Below, in pieces: positions 8,970 to 17,417 of a DNA stretch of 57,247 bases. The stretch is from Sediminimonas sp. Lineage in GTDB: Bacteria; Pseudomonadota; Alphaproteobacteria; Rhodobacterales; Rhodobacteraceae. Numbering within the stretch: position 1 is the first letter of the stretch; the number at the start of each line of letters is the position of its first letter. A model generated the notes under the pieces. The model searched no databases. It was not told the origin of the DNA and saw only the letters and a program-made list of their open reading frames with translations. A program made the position numbers and the translations under genes. Where the stretch lies: NCBI RefSeq assembly GCF_024637375.1, contig NZ_JAGXFK010000045.1, forward strand, positions 1 through 57,247, written 5' to 3'.

Positions 8970-9158
8970 GGCGGGCCCGCCGCGACCCCGGTACTGGCCT
9001 GTTCGCCGGGAATCGAGCGTTACAACGCCGAGGTGGATGCCTTCCGCGCGGCCGGTGTGGTGTTTCCGAAGATCGGGATATCCTTCCGCGCCTATGGTTT
9101 TGGCACGATCGAGGCGCAGGTGCTGTCTGCCATTCTTCGGCTGATGATTCCGCTCTGA
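8970..9158 (+). pseudogene. Possible C-terminal remnant of an unidentified gene
   Basis: Directly after trmB an open frame reads through about 63 codons to a TGA at 9156-9158 without a plausible start or ribosome-binding site. From about 9000 the translation looks protein-like (SPGIERYNAEVDAFRAAGVV, then FPKIGISFRAYGFGT and a hydrophobic end), unlike the Arg/Pro/Ala-rich noise of the other frames. This fits a decayed or recombined 3' end of a former gene next to trmB. I do not recognise the family. It could also be chance coding-like sequence. Confidence 0.3.
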
Positions 9159-9249
9159 CCTGCGCGACGCGCGCTATCGGGTCGACAATCGGAAAAGCGG
9201 GCGCCCTGATATGGGCTGCCCGGTGTCAAGTTGCCACGGCTGCCCGTGA

Positions 9250-9480
9250 TCAGTGCACCGCCACCGGCGCCAGGTCGTTCTGGCGTGCCAGAACGAAGGC
9301 CATGCGCCGGTCGCCAACCAGGGCCAGTTGCTTGCCCTGCGCGTCGTGCACGGCGTAAAGCGTTTCGATCCCGCCTTCCACCTGTTCGCGGACCTCTTCG
9401 GGCAGGTCCGCCACCTGTACTGACCGGACGTAAACGATGCGATCGTCCTCGGCCGTGCCGCAATCATATTGCGTATTCAT
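9250..9480 (-). CDS. DUF1150 family protein
   Basis: Small acidic protein of 76 residues in the DUF1150 family, which in Rhodobacteraceae and relatives is typically encoded directly beside a small heat-shock protein, as here (the hsp20 stop is five bases before the ATG). The pattern VQVADLPEEVREQVEGGIETLYAVHDAQG followed by a segment ending FVLARQNDLAPV is typical. The role is unknown; genomic coupling suggests action in the heat-shock or proteostasis response. ATG 9480 was chosen because AAAGGG lies about nine bases upstream, inside the end of hsp20. Probably expressed only as part of the hsp20 transcript. Confidence 0.85.
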   Translation of the reverse strand: MNTQYDCGTAEDDRIVYVRSVQVADLPEEVREQVEGGIETLYAVHDAQGKQLALVGDRRMAFVLARQNDLAPVAVH

Positions 9481-9485
9481 CTGGG

Positions 9486-9899
9486 TCACCCTTTGCTGAT
9501 CTGGATCGTTTGAACAACCGTGTCGGAACGCGCGCGTTCAAGATCGACATGCAACAGGCCGTTTTCCAGCCGCGCCTGCCCGACCTCGACGCCGTCGGCC
9601 AACACGAAAGACCGCTGAAACTGCCGCCCCGCGATACCGCGGTGCAGGAATACACGATCCTCGCCATCCTCGCCTTGCCGGCCGCGAATGACCAGTTGCC
9701 GGTCCTCGACGGTGATCGACAGATCCTCCCGCGCGAAGCCGGCCACCGCCAGTGTGATGCGGTAGGAATGGTCTGATGTCTGTTCGATGTTGAAGGGCGG
9801 ATAGCCCTCGTTACCCGACTTGGCGCTGCGTTCCAGCATTCGCTCAAGCTGCTCGAAACCCAACAGGTAGGGGTGCGACCCCAGGGAAAGCTTGCTCAT
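9486..9899 (-). CDS. Small heat-shock protein (Hsp20/IbpA type)
   Basis: ATP-independent chaperone that holds unfolding proteins. The product is 137 residues. The N-terminal arm resembles IbpA (HPYLLGFEQLERMLER at about 9-24, then GYPPFNIEQ). The alpha-crystallin domain runs from about 36 to 125: YRITLAVAGFAREDLSI, RQLVIRGRQ, then VFLHRGIAGRQFQRSFVLADGVEV and LENGLLHVDLER. The C-terminal IXI motif is present as IQI before the end. The start ATG 9899 follows AAGGAC; a longer upstream frame is rejected. A sigma-32-like promoter lies about 65-95 bases upstream. Confidence 0.93.
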   Translation of the reverse strand: MSKLSLGSHPYLLGFEQLERMLERSAKSGNEGYPPFNIEQTSDHSYRITLAVAGFAREDLSITVEDRQLVIRGRQGEDGEDRVFLHRGIAGRQFQRSFVLADGVEVGQARLENGLLHVDLERARSDTVVQTIQISKG

Positions 9900-9967
9900 C
9901 GACACGTCCTTTTCCAAGCGACAGTCCATATGGCGAGCCCCGTTGCGGCGACCCGCGTCTGTATTGA

Positions 9968-9996
9968 ATATGGGTCCGCGCCCCCAGTCGCGCAAG
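9968..9996 (-). promoter_or_regulatory. Putative RpoH (sigma-32) promoter of hsp20-DUF1150
   Basis: On the minus strand CTTG (9993-9996) is followed after 18 bases by CCCATAT (9968-9974). This matches the heat-shock sigma-factor pattern (CTTG in the -35 element, CCCAT-like -10) and sits about 70 bases upstream of the hsp20 start. Position, spacing and gene function agree; it is untested. Confidence 0.55.
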
Positions 9997-10061
9997 AGCT
10001 TTGCCAATCGGCGGCTTTGCAGTATCCTTGGGGCCCCGCACGAGAAATGGAATCATCCGTC

Positions 10062-10286
10062 ATGAATGCCCAGACAGACATTTCCATGAAATCCGACGAG
10101 GTTCTGCGCGTCGAACTGGAAGTGTTCCGTCGCGAGCACCGCGACCTTGACGAGGCGATCCGTGCGCTGACGGAAAAGGCCACCGGCGACCAGCTGACGA
10201 TCCAGCGCCTCAAGAAGAAGAAGCTGCAACTCAAGGACCTGATCGCGCGCATCGAGGACCGTTTGCTGCCCGACATCATTGCGTAG
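10062..10286 (+). CDS. YdcH family (DUF465) protein
   Basis: Small charged protein of 74 residues that fits the DUF465/YdcH family: an alpha-helical hairpin, probably a coiled coil, of unknown function. The diagnostic half is [15 protein letters not shown] at about residues 18-32 and the Lys-rich helix [20 protein letters not shown] at about 48-67. ATG 10062 is used; 10047 and 10086 are alternatives. It lies about 50 bases upstream of purE on the same strand and is divergent from hsp20. Confidence 0.85.
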   Translation: MNAQTDISMKSDEVLRVELEVFRREHRDLDEAIRALTEKATGDQLTIQRLKKKKLQLKDLIARIEDRLLPDIIA

Positions 10287-10339
10287 CCCCCCCGCTGGGG
10301 TATAGTGCGCGCGCAAAGGAAAAGGGGCGCGGGCACGGC

Positions 10340-10840
10340 ATGGAACAGCAACAGCAGACAGCCCTGGTCGGCATCGTCATGGGCAGCCAGTCCGACTGGG
10401 CCACGATGAAAGAGGCCGCGGCGATCCTGGACACCCTGGGCGTGGTGCACGAGGCGCGCATCGTCTCGGCCCACCGCACGCCCGACCGGCTGTGGGAATA
10501 TGGCCGCACGGCCCTGGATCGTGGCCTGCGCGTGATCATCGCGGGCGCCGGGGGCGCTGCGCACCTGCCGGGCATGATGGCATCGAAAACGCGACTTCCG
10601 GTGATCGGCGTGCCGGTGCAGAGCCGTGCGCTTTCAGGCGTCGACAGCCTCTATTCCATCGTCCAGATGCCGCGTGGTTTTCCCGTGGCCACGATGGCGA
10701 TCGGCGCTGCCGGCGCGGCCAATGCCGGGCTGATGGCAGCGCAGATATTGGCGCTGGACGACGCCGGTCTCGCCGCGCGGCTGGAGGCATGGCGCGCCGA
10801 ACTGTCGGCCTCGATCCCGCAGGAGCCGCAAGATGACTGA
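10340..10840 (+). CDS. purE: N5-carboxyaminoimidazole ribonucleotide mutase
   Basis: Class I PurE converts N5-CAIR to CAIR in de novo purine synthesis. The 166-residue product carries [14 protein letters not shown] (phosphate-binding, about residues 10-23), [16 protein letters not shown] with the catalytic His near 50, and [16 protein letters not shown] near 75-90. [17 protein letters not shown] is also conserved. It overlaps purK by eight bases (ATGACTGA), the usual purEK arrangement, so the two are translationally coupled. Confidence 0.97.
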   Translation: MEQQQQTALVGIVMGSQSDWATMKEAAAILDTLGVVHEARIVSAHRTPDRLWEYGRTALDRGLRVIIAGAGGAAHLPGMMASKTRLPVIGVPVQSRALSGVDSLYSIVQMPRGFPVATMAIGAAGAANAGLMAAQILALDDAGLAARLEAWRAELSASIPQEPQDD

Positions 10841-11933
10841 TCCCCTGGCCCCCGGTGCAACCATCGGCATTCTGGGCGGCGGGCAACTGGGCCGCATGCT
10901 GTCTGTTGCCGCCGCACGCCTTGGCTTCAGAACCTGCGTGTTCGACCCCGGCGACGACTGCCCAGCCAGCCATGTCGCCCACACGCATTTCCGTGCCGGC
11001 TATGACGATTCCGATGCGCTGCGCCGCTTCGGCGAGGCCGTTGATGTCATCACCTACGAGTTCGAGAACATCCCCACCGCGGCGCTCGACCTGCTGGAGG
11101 GGCTGCGCCCCATCAGCCCGAGCCGCCGCGCGCTGGCGGTGAGCCAGGACCGGCTAACCGAGAAGGCGTTCCTGGGCGAACAGGGGGTGCAAACCGCCCC
11201 CTTCGCCGCCGTCGACGACGAAGAAGACCTTGCCGAGGCGCTGATGGAAATCGGCACGCCCGCGATCCTGAAAACCCGCCGCTTCGGCTATGACGGCAAG
11301 GGCCAGTCGCGGATCATGGAACTGACAGAGGCCGACCAGGCGCTGGCCGACATGGCCGGTGCGCCGGCGATCCTGGAGGGGCTGGTGGAGTTCAGCGCCG
11401 AGGTATCGGTGATCGCGGCTCGGGGCCTGGATGGAGCGGTCGCCTGTTTCGACCCCGGCGAGAACGTGCACGAGGACGGCATCCTGCGAAGCACCACCGT
11501 TCCCGCGCGCCTGAGCGCCGCACAGCGCAGCGACGCGGTGCTGCTGGCCGCCAACGTCATGAACGCGCTGAACTACGTGGGCGTGATGGGGGTGGAGCTG
11601 TTCGTCACGTCCGGCGGCCTGCTGGTCAACGAGATCGCGCCGCGGGTGCATAACTCCGGCCACTGGACGCAGCAGGGCTGCGCCGTGGACCAGTTCGAAC
11701 AGCATATCCGCGCCATCGCGGGCTGGTCGCTGGGCGACGGCGAGCGCTATGCCGACGTGGTGATGGAAAACCTGATCGGTGACGACATCGCGCGCGTGCC
11801 GCAGATCGCGCGCGAGCCGGGCGCCGCGCTGCACCTTTACGGCAAGGCCGAGGCCCGGCCGGGCCGCAAGATGGGCCATGTCAACCGCGTGACCGCCGCC
11901 GGTTCCGGCGCGTCGCTCCCGCGCCGCGGTTGA
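10833..11933 (+). CDS. purK: N5-carboxyaminoimidazole ribonucleotide synthase
   Basis: ATP-grasp enzyme that carboxylates AIR to N5-CAIR, the substrate of PurE. At 366 residues it is normal length. Visible features are [17 protein letters not shown] at the N-terminus, [12 protein letters not shown] near 75, the ATP-grasp stretch [14 protein letters not shown] near 145-158, and the metal/ATP site [16 protein letters not shown] near 265. Presence of PurK shows the two-step bacterial route rather than direct class II PurE carboxylation. A sulfotransferase-like gene follows after 16 bases and may share the transcript. Confidence 0.97.
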   Translation: MTDPLAPGATIGILGGGQLGRMLSVAAARLGFRTCVFDPGDDCPASHVAHTHFRAGYDDSDALRRFGEAVDVITYEFENIPTAALDLLEGLRPISPSRRALAVSQDRLTEKAFLGEQGVQTAPFAAVDDEEDLAEALMEIGTPAILKTRRFGYDGKGQSRIMELTEADQALADMAGAPAILEGLVEFSAEVSVIAARGLDGAVACFDPGENVHEDGILRSTTVPARLSAAQRSDAVLLAANVMNALNYVGVMGVELFVTSGGLLVNEIAPRVHNSGHWTQQGCAVDQFEQHIRAIAGWSLGDGERYADVVMENLIGDDIARVPQIAREPGAALHLYGKAEARPGRKMGHVNRVTAAGSGASLPRRG

Positions 11934-11949
11934 TGCGGGGGCGCGCGCC

Positions 11950-12687
11950 ATGATCGTCAGCCCGTCGCTTGGTTTGCTCTACATCAAACCCCGCAAGGTG
12001 GCGGGGTCATCGGTGGAACTGGCACTGTCGCCGCTGTTGGCGCCGGGCGACATGGCCACGCCGGTGAACGGCCAGGAGGAAGCGGCGCGCGACGTCGCGC
12101 CGGGGGTGCGGATCGGGCGCATCTCGGGGCGCGGGCCGCTGAAGCTGCGCGATCATTCGCCGCTGCGCCGCGCGGTGGTGGTGCTGGGGTCTGGGATACT
12201 CGATTTCCACATCGTCACGACCGAGCGCAACCCCTGGGACAGGGCGGTATCGCAGTTCTTCTGGTCGACGCGCGGCACTGACATGAAAAACCGCCCGTTC
12301 GCGGCGCAGAAACGCGCGTTCGCCGACTACGTGCGCCGCTGGGGGCCGGTGACATGGCTGGACCGCGTCTATGGCCGCAAGCGCCAGCGCAGCCTCAGCA
12401 GCATCGACATGTACACGTTGCGCGGCAAGGTGATGGCCGACCGGGTGCTGTTCTACGAGACATTGTCGGACGACCTTGCCGCCCTGGGCCGGCACCTGGG
12501 GCGCCAGGCATCGTTGCCCGATCTGCGCGCCAAGTCGGGTATCCGGCCGGCAGGCGGCCCGGCCTGGCCCGAATTCTACACCCCCGAGCTGCGCGATTTC
12601 GTGGGCGAAATCTGCGCCCGCGAGATCGCAACCTTCGGCTATGCCTTCGATCCCGACACGCGCCCGCACTTCACGCCGCAACGGTGA
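11950..12687 (+). CDS. Putative PAPS-dependent sulfotransferase
   Basis: Product of 245 residues that resembles the sulfotransferase P-loop superfamily (sulfotransferase family 2 type). The N-terminal LLYIKPRKVAGSSVELAL (about residues 9-26) has the form of the 5'-phosphosulfate loop (K..GSS), and IVTTERNPWDRAVSQFFW (about 87-104) the form of the 3'-phosphate loop (R..W.R..S). Substrate is unknown; such enzymes sulfate carbohydrates or peptides with PAPS. It starts 16 bases after purK, so it may be read from the pur promoter, though no purine role is implied. Alternative: an uncharacterised P-loop protein without sulfotransferase activity. Confidence 0.72.
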   Translation: MIVSPSLGLLYIKPRKVAGSSVELALSPLLAPGDMATPVNGQEEAARDVAPGVRIGRISGRGPLKLRDHSPLRRAVVVLGSGILDFHIVTTERNPWDRAVSQFFWSTRGTDMKNRPFAAQKRAFADYVRRWGPVTWLDRVYGRKRQRSLSSIDMYTLRGKVMADRVLFYETLSDDLAALGRHLGRQASLPDLRAKSGIRPAGGPAWPEFYTPELRDFVGEICAREIATFGYAFDPDTRPHFTPQR

Positions 12688-12714
12688 ATGCGCGCCAGGG
12701 CCGCTGCCGGGATT

Positions 12715-13368
12715 TCAAGTGCCGCCCCCCTGCGCCGCCTTGACGAAGGCGCGCATCAGATCGGCGTCTTTCTGCCCCGGTGCGGTCTCGACGCCCGAAG
12801 ACACATCCACCTGCCGCGCGCCGGTACGCGCGATCGCCTCGGCCACGTTGCCCGGCGTCAGCCCCCCGGCCAGCATCCATGGCACCGGCCAGCGCCGCCC
12901 GGCGATCAGCCGCCAGTCGAAGGACAGCCCGTTGCCGCCCGGCAGCGCCGCCCCCGGCGCCGGCTTGGCGTCCACCAGCAGTTGGTCGGCAACCCTGGCG
13001 TAGGTGTCGAGCGCCGGCAGATCGTCGGCGCCGGCGACGCCCACGGCCTTCATCACCGGCAGGCCATGGCGGGCGCGGATCGCGGCGACGCGCGCGGGCG
13101 ATTCGGCCCCGTGCAGTTGCAACATGTCCAGCGGCACCCGGGCGGTGATCTCGTCCAACTCGTCATCCGTGGCGTCAACGCACAGCGCAACCTTGGCCAG
13201 CCCCGGCGGGGTATCGAGCGCCAGCGCGCGCGCCGCTTCGGGCGTCAGGTGCCGTGGCGAGCGCGCATAGAACACGAAACCGCAGTATGCAGCCCCCGCG
13301 GCAACCGCGGCCGCAACGTGTTCGGGCCGCGTCAGCCCGCAGAACTTGACCGCAATCGGGGATGTCAT
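12715..13368 (-). CDS. trpF: Phosphoribosylanthranilate isomerase
   Basis: Amadori rearrangement step of tryptophan synthesis. The 217-residue TIM-barrel protein has the family elements [21 protein letters not shown] at the N-terminus with the catalytic Cys, [17 protein letters not shown] near 30-47, LQLHGAESP near 83-91, [15 protein letters not shown] near 164-178, and [14 protein letters not shown] near 187-200 with the phosphate-binding region. It follows the lapA-like gene and is convergent with the sulfotransferase gene. In many Rhodobacteraceae trpF is followed by trpB; here it is not. Confidence 0.96.
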   Translation of the reverse strand: MTSPIAVKFCGLTRPEHVAAAVAAGAAYCGFVFYARSPRHLTPEAARALALDTPPGLAKVALCVDATDDELDEITARVPLDMLQLHGAESPARVAAIRARHGLPVMKAVGVAGADDLPALDTYARVADQLLVDAKPAPGAALPGGNGLSFDWRLIAGRRWPVPWMLAGGLTPGNVAEAIARTGARQVDVSSGVETAPGQKDADLMRAFVKAAQGGGT

Positions 13369-13410
13369 TGCGAACCGTCCGTCATGCCTGGCGCTGGCCC
13401 CGGCGCCAGA

Positions 13411-13761
13411 TCAGCCAACGTCGTCGAGCAGCGCGAGAACCTCGTCCTTGTTCTTGTCGCGCTGACCCTTCACATGCTTGAGTTCGCGCTGCATCGCGGT
13501 CACCTCGCGCGCTTTGCGCGCGGCCTCGGCGCGATGCTTGTGCTCGCGCAGCCATTCCCAGACGAAGCCGATCAGCAGCCCTGCCACGATGCCCGCGAAG
13601 ATCACCACGTAAAGCGGCACGTCGATGGCCAGCGGCAGCCCCGCGAAACCGGCCAGCGTATCGGGCAGCAGCCTGAGCGTGACCACCCCGCGATTGGCCA
13701 GCGCCACGGTGATCAGCACCACCGCCAGCGCGGCGACAAGGGCATAACGGACATAACGCAT
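13411..13761 (-). CDS. LapA-like (DUF1049) membrane protein
   Basis: Product of 116 residues with two membrane segments (about 4-24 and 47-70) joined by a short loop, then a charged, probably coiled-coil tail containing EWLREHKHRAEAARKAREV. This layout is that of the LapA family, an envelope assembly factor of Gram-negatives. ATG 13761 is preferred over the adjacent in-frame TTG 13764. It lies ten bases downstream of ihfB and 42 upstream of trpF, all on the same strand. Confidence 0.82.
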   Translation of the reverse strand: MRYVRYALVAALAVVLITVALANRGVVTLRLLPDTLAGFAGLPLAIDVPLYVVIFAGIVAGLLIGFVWEWLREHKHRAEAARKAREVTAMQRELKHVKGQRDKNKDEVLALLDDVG

Positions 13762-13771
13762 CAAGCAGGCC

Positions 13772-14053
13772 TCACTTTTCGTTCAAACGCTCGCGCAGCA
13801 GCTTGCCGGTCTTGAAGAACGGCACATGCTTTTCCTCGACCTGCACCGCTTCGCCGGTGCGCGGGTTGCGGCCGATGCGCGCGTCCCGGTGTTTGACGGA
13901 AAAGGCGCCGAAACCGCGCAGTTCCACGCGATCGCCCCGCGCCATGGCGGCGGTTATTTCCTCAAAGATCGTGTTCACGATCCTTTCAACGTCCCGCTGG
14001 TACAGGTGCGGGTTTTCATCCGCGATTCGCTGGATCAGTTCCGATCTGATCAT
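13772..14053 (-). CDS. ihfB: Integration host factor subunit beta
   Basis: DNA-bending nucleoid protein that acts as a heterodimer with IhfA. The 93-residue product shows [48 protein letters not shown] and [10 protein letters not shown], the beta-arm with the intercalating proline, then [15 protein letters not shown]. It lies downstream of rpsA, as in E. coli (cmk-rpsA-ihfB). Confidence 0.97.
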   Translation of the reverse strand: MIRSELIQRIADENPHLYQRDVERIVNTIFEEITAAMARGDRVELRGFGAFSVKHRDARIGRNPRTGEAVQVEEKHVPFFKTGKLLRERLNEK

Positions 14054-14275
14054 CGACCATCCCCCCGGGGTTGTTTTTGGCCGCGTTCATGGCCTTTTCG
14101 GTTCGGCGACAGGCGCGACAATAACCGCGATCGCGCATCAGGGCGAGGCCCCATATTGACGCTTGATCCATTTCTTGCCGATTCAGAGAGGCATTTCAAG
14201 GCGCGGCGCCGCACGCACGCCGGATGCCGCGCGTCTCGCCCGGGGTCCGCCGGGGCCGATTCGCCCCGGACGCAA

Positions 14276-14306
14276 GCGGCCCCGCCCCTTTCGGAGACGG
14301 GGCCGC
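14276..14306 (-). terminator. Hairpin between rpsA and ihfB
   Basis: A perfect nine-base inverted repeat, GCGGCCCCG at 14276-14284 with CGGGGCCGC at 14298-14306 around a 13-base loop, lies 30 bases past the rpsA stop. No U-run follows on the minus strand, so it may attenuate rather than fully terminate, or act as a stability hairpin for the rpsA mRNA 3' end. Confidence 0.55.
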
Positions 14307-14335
14307 AAGGCCATTCCATGAAGGGCAGGCCGGGT

Positions 14336-16021
14336 TTACTTGTCGTCCTCGCCCTTGAGCGCGGCACCCAGGATATCGCCCAGCGAGGCACCGGAATCGG
14401 AGTTTCCGTATTGTTGGACGGCTTCCTTTTCCTCGGCGATCTCGCGTGCCTTGATGCTCAGCCCGAGGCGGCGCGACTTGGCGTCGACGTTGGTGACGCG
14501 CACATCGACCTTGTCACCCACCGAGAACCGCTCGGGGCGCTGCTCGGCGCGGTCGCGGCTGAGGTCGGAGCGGCGAATGAAGCTTTTCATGCCCTCGTAT
14601 TCCACCTCGACGCCGCCATCTTCGATTGCGGTGACCACAACGGTGATGACCGAGCCGCGCTTGACGCCGCCGATCGCCTCGGAGAACTTGTCGCCGCCCA
14701 GTGCCTTGATCGACAACGAGATGCGCTCCTTCTCGGTATCGGTGTCCAGCACCACGGCCTGCACCACGTCGCCCTTGTGGTAGTTCTGGATCGCCTCTTC
14801 GCCACGTTCGTCCCAGCTGATGTCGCTGAGGTGAACCATGCCGTCGATATCGCCTTCCAGGCCGATGAACAGGCCGAACTCGGTGATGTTCTTGACCTCG
14901 CCCTCGACCTCGGTGCCAGGCGGGTGCGACTCGGCAAAGACTTCCCACGGGTTGCGCTGCGTCTGCTTGAGCCCGAGGCTCACGCGGCGCTTGGCCGGGT
15001 CGATATCGAGCACCATGACCTCGACCTCCTGGCTGGTCGAGACGATCTTGCCGGGATGCACGTTCTTCTTGGTCCACGACATCTCGCTGACATGGACCAG
15101 CCCCTCGATCCCCGGTTCCAGCTCCACGAAGGCGCCGTAATCGGTGATGTTGGTGACGCGACCGGTATGCACGGTGCCCAGCGGGTACTTGATCGCGACC
15201 ATGTCCCAGGGGTCTTCCTGGAGCTGCTTCATGCCAAGGCTGATGCGGTGCGTTTCCTTGTTGATCTTGATGACCTGCACGTTGATCGTCTCGCCGATCG
15301 AGACGATCTCCGAGGGGTGGTTGACCCGGCGCCAGGCCATGTCGGTGACGTGCAGCAGCCCGTCAACACCGCCCAGATCGACGAAGGCGCCGTAGTCGGT
15401 GATGTTCTTGACCACGCCTTCCACGGTTTGCCCTTCGGTCAGGTTGGCGATCACCTCGGCGCGCTGTTCGGCGCGGCTTTCTTCCAGGATGGCGCGGCGC
15501 GAGACCACGATGTTGCCGCGGCGGCGGTCCATTTTCAGGATCTGGAAGGGCTGCTTGAGACCCATCAACGGGCCGGCGTCGCGGACCGGGCGCACATCGA
15601 CCTGGCTGCCGGGCAGGAAGGCCACGGCGCCGCCCAGATCGACGGTGAAGCCACCCTTCACGCGTCCGAAGATGGCGCCCTCGACGCGCTCCTCGTCGGC
15701 GTAGGCTTTCTCCAGACGGTCCCACGCGGCCTCGCGCCGGGCCATTTCGTGGCTGATGACGGCCTCGCCGCGCGCGTTCTCTGCGGCGCGCAGGTAAACC
15801 TCGACCTCGTCACCGACCGAAATGTCGGGCTCTTCGCCGGGGTTCGCGAATTCCTTGAGATCGACGCGGCCTTCCATCTTGTAGCCGACGTCGATGATGG
15901 CCTGGCCCGCCTCGACGGCGATGACCTTGCCCTTGACGACCGTGCCCTCCTGGGGCGTGTCCATTTCGAGGCTTTCGTTAAGGAGGGCCTCGAAGTCCTC
16001 CATGGATGCGTTCTGAGCCAT
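14336..16021 (-). CDS. rpsA: 30S ribosomal protein S1
   Basis: RNA-binding ribosomal protein needed for initiation on most mRNAs. The 561-residue product contains six S1-type OB folds; the repeated pattern V.NITDYGAFV(D/E)L is easy to see in repeats 3 and 4 (VKNITDYGAFVDLGG, VTNITDYGAFVELEP) and ITEFGLFIGLEGDIDGMVH in repeat 5. The N-terminus is MAQNASMEDFEALLNESLE, typical of alphaproteobacterial S1. A putative promoter sits about 170 bases upstream, so rpsA has its own start besides read-through from cmk. Confidence 0.97.
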   Translation of the reverse strand: MAQNASMEDFEALLNESLEMDTPQEGTVVKGKVIAVEAGQAIIDVGYKMEGRVDLKEFANPGEEPDISVGDEVEVYLRAAENARGEAVISHEMARREAAWDRLEKAYADEERVEGAIFGRVKGGFTVDLGGAVAFLPGSQVDVRPVRDAGPLMGLKQPFQILKMDRRRGNIVVSRRAILEESRAEQRAEVIANLTEGQTVEGVVKNITDYGAFVDLGGVDGLLHVTDMAWRRVNHPSEIVSIGETINVQVIKINKETHRISLGMKQLQEDPWDMVAIKYPLGTVHTGRVTNITDYGAFVELEPGIEGLVHVSEMSWTKKNVHPGKIVSTSQEVEVMVLDIDPAKRRVSLGLKQTQRNPWEVFAESHPPGTEVEGEVKNITEFGLFIGLEGDIDGMVHLSDISWDERGEEAIQNYHKGDVVQAVVLDTDTEKERISLSIKALGGDKFSEAIGGVKRGSVITVVVTAIEDGGVEVEYEGMKSFIRRSDLSRDRAEQRPERFSVGDKVDVRVTNVDAKSRRLGLSIKAREIAEEKEAVQQYGNSDSGASLGDILGAALKGEDDK

Positions 16022-16191
16022 GTGGTGTTACGGTTTCCTATTCATTACGTCTGTTTCCGGCCGCGCGGTTGTCTCCGCCGGTCTTGGGGTTTGGTCATTC
16101 GGCCGCCGCAAAACGAAAGAGGGCCGGTTGCGTCCGACCCTGCCTGTGCCCTTTGGTCTTGCGGCTTCTTGCGCCCGTCTCGACGCGGGGG

Positions 16192-16220
16192 CTTATACTG
16201 GGCGCACGCGCATCAATCAA
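16192..16220 (-). promoter_or_regulatory. Putative sigma-70 promoter of rpsA
   Basis: On the minus strand TTGATT (16215-16220) and TATAAG (16192-16197) are separated by exactly 17 bases in the 250-base gap between cmk and rpsA. The start point would be near 16185, giving a leader of about 165 bases, which leaves room for the S1 autoregulation known in E. coli. Inferred from motif and position only. Confidence 0.55.
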
Positions 16221-16271
16221 GCCCAAGCTTTGCGGGCTCTTGCGCGCGGGCGTGGCGCAAGGCACCGGCGC

Positions 16272-16892
16272 TCAGCCAGCCCCCGGCGCGCCGGCCTTCT
16301 CGACCGCCGCGACGGCGTGTGCCACCGCCTCGTCGATGCTCAGATCCGAGGTGTCCAGCACCAGCGCATCGGCGGCAGGTTTCAGGGGTGCGTCGCTGCG
16401 CTCCGTGTCGCGGGCGTCGCGCTCGCGCACGTCGGCGAGCACCGCGTCGTAGCTGGCCGTGCTGCCCGCCTCGCGCAGCTCCAGCCAGCGGCGGTGTGCG
16501 CGCACCTCGGCGCTGGCGGTGACGAACAGCTTGGCCTCGGCATCGGGGCAGATCACCGTGCCGATGTCGCGCCCGTCCAGCACCGCGCCACCGGCGCGGC
16601 GGGCAAAGGCGCGCTGGAAATCGACCAGCGCCGCGCGCACCTCGGGGATGGCGGCGACGCGGCTGGCGGCCTGCCCTGCTTCGGCGGTGCGCAGCCCGTC
16701 GGCTTCGAGGTCCGCGGCGACGAGGCCCTGCGCCGCCGCCACCGGGTCGGCGCCGTCCAGAACCTTGCGCCCGACCGCGCGGTAAAGCAGCCCTGTATCC
16801 AGGTGCGCCAACCCGAACCGTGCCGCCACCGCGCGGCCGATGGTGCCCTTGCCGGCTGCCGCCGGCCCGTCGATCGCGATCGCGAAGCTCAT
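16272..16892 (-). CDS. cmk: Cytidylate kinase
   Basis: Phosphorylates CMP/dCMP with ATP. The 206-residue product opens [23 protein letters not shown] with the P-loop at about 9-17, followed by [11 protein letters not shown], the NMP-binding stretch, then [21 protein letters not shown] (about 108-128) and an ERDARDTER lid near 160. It lies between an unknown membrane-protein gene (overlap ATGA at 16889-16892) and rpsA, in the conserved aroA-cmk-rpsA order. Confidence 0.96.
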   Translation of the reverse strand: MSFAIAIDGPAAAGKGTIGRAVAARFGLAHLDTGLLYRAVGRKVLDGADPVAAAQGLVAADLEADGLRTAEAGQAASRVAAIPEVRAALVDFQRAFARRAGGAVLDGRDIGTVICPDAEAKLFVTASAEVRAHRRWLELREAGSTASYDAVLADVRERDARDTERSDAPLKPAADALVLDTSDLSIDEAVAHAVAAVEKAGAPGAG

Positions 16893-17413
16893 TTCGTTCC
16901 TCCGTTCCAGCGCCGCCACAGCGCCACGGCGACCGCGCCCAGCACAAGCGTTATCGCCACCGCGTCGGCGGCCGATTTGGCGACCGTCCAGACCCCGGCG
17001 CGCGTCACCATCTCGGGGGTGATACCCTGGGCGCCGGCGCGCAACAGCGCCGCGACGGCCGCGTTTTCGAGGTAGTCGAACACCGCGCCGGCCACCGCCA
17101 CCAGGCTGCCCGCCCGCGCCAGCAGCAGCCACCGCGGCGCCAGCAACAGGTGCAACGCCAGGATCAGTGACAGCGCCAGCAGCGCCGGAAACGTCGTGTC
17201 CAGCCAGTGCTGCACGATCAGGTAGGTCTCGCGCCCCTCGGCGTTGAGCACCGCAAGGTAGGCGCGTGCCTCGTGAAACCCATACCCGAACGGCCGCAGA
17301 TCGAAAAGCGGCAGCCCGTCCGCGGCGGCCATCAGGCGCGGGGTCGTCCACAGCGCCATCGCCAGGTAATTGGCCAGCATCAGCGCCAGCACCGCAAGGA
17401 AAACCCGCCGCAT
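16889..17413 (-). CDS. Unknown integral membrane protein between aroA and cmk
   Basis: I do not recognise a family. The 174-residue product has about four hydrophobic segments (approximately residues 4-22, 72-93, 96-116 and 146-166) and few charged residues between them. A polar stretch at about 30-70 contains [27 protein letters not shown]-terminal WRRWNGG tail is basic, placing it on the cytoplasmic side. The gene is five bases downstream of aroA and overlaps cmk by four bases, so translation is well supported. The function is unknown; its position in a metabolic/translation operon gives no direct hint. Confidence 0.78.
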   Translation of the reverse strand: MRRVFLAVLALMLANYLAMALWTTPRLMAAADGLPLFDLRPFGYGFHEARAYLAVLNAEGRETYLIVQHWLDTTFPALLALSLILALHLLLAPRWLLLARAGSLVAVAGAVFDYLENAAVAALLRAGAQGITPEMVTRAGVWTVAKSAADAVAITLVLGAVAVALWRRWNGGTK

Positions 17414-17417
17414 GGCT

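Noticed and set aside
13826-16522. 898-codon plus-strand open frame opposite rpsA
   Set aside because: Long only because rpsA avoids certain codons on the other strand; no motifs, and rpsA is unmistakable.
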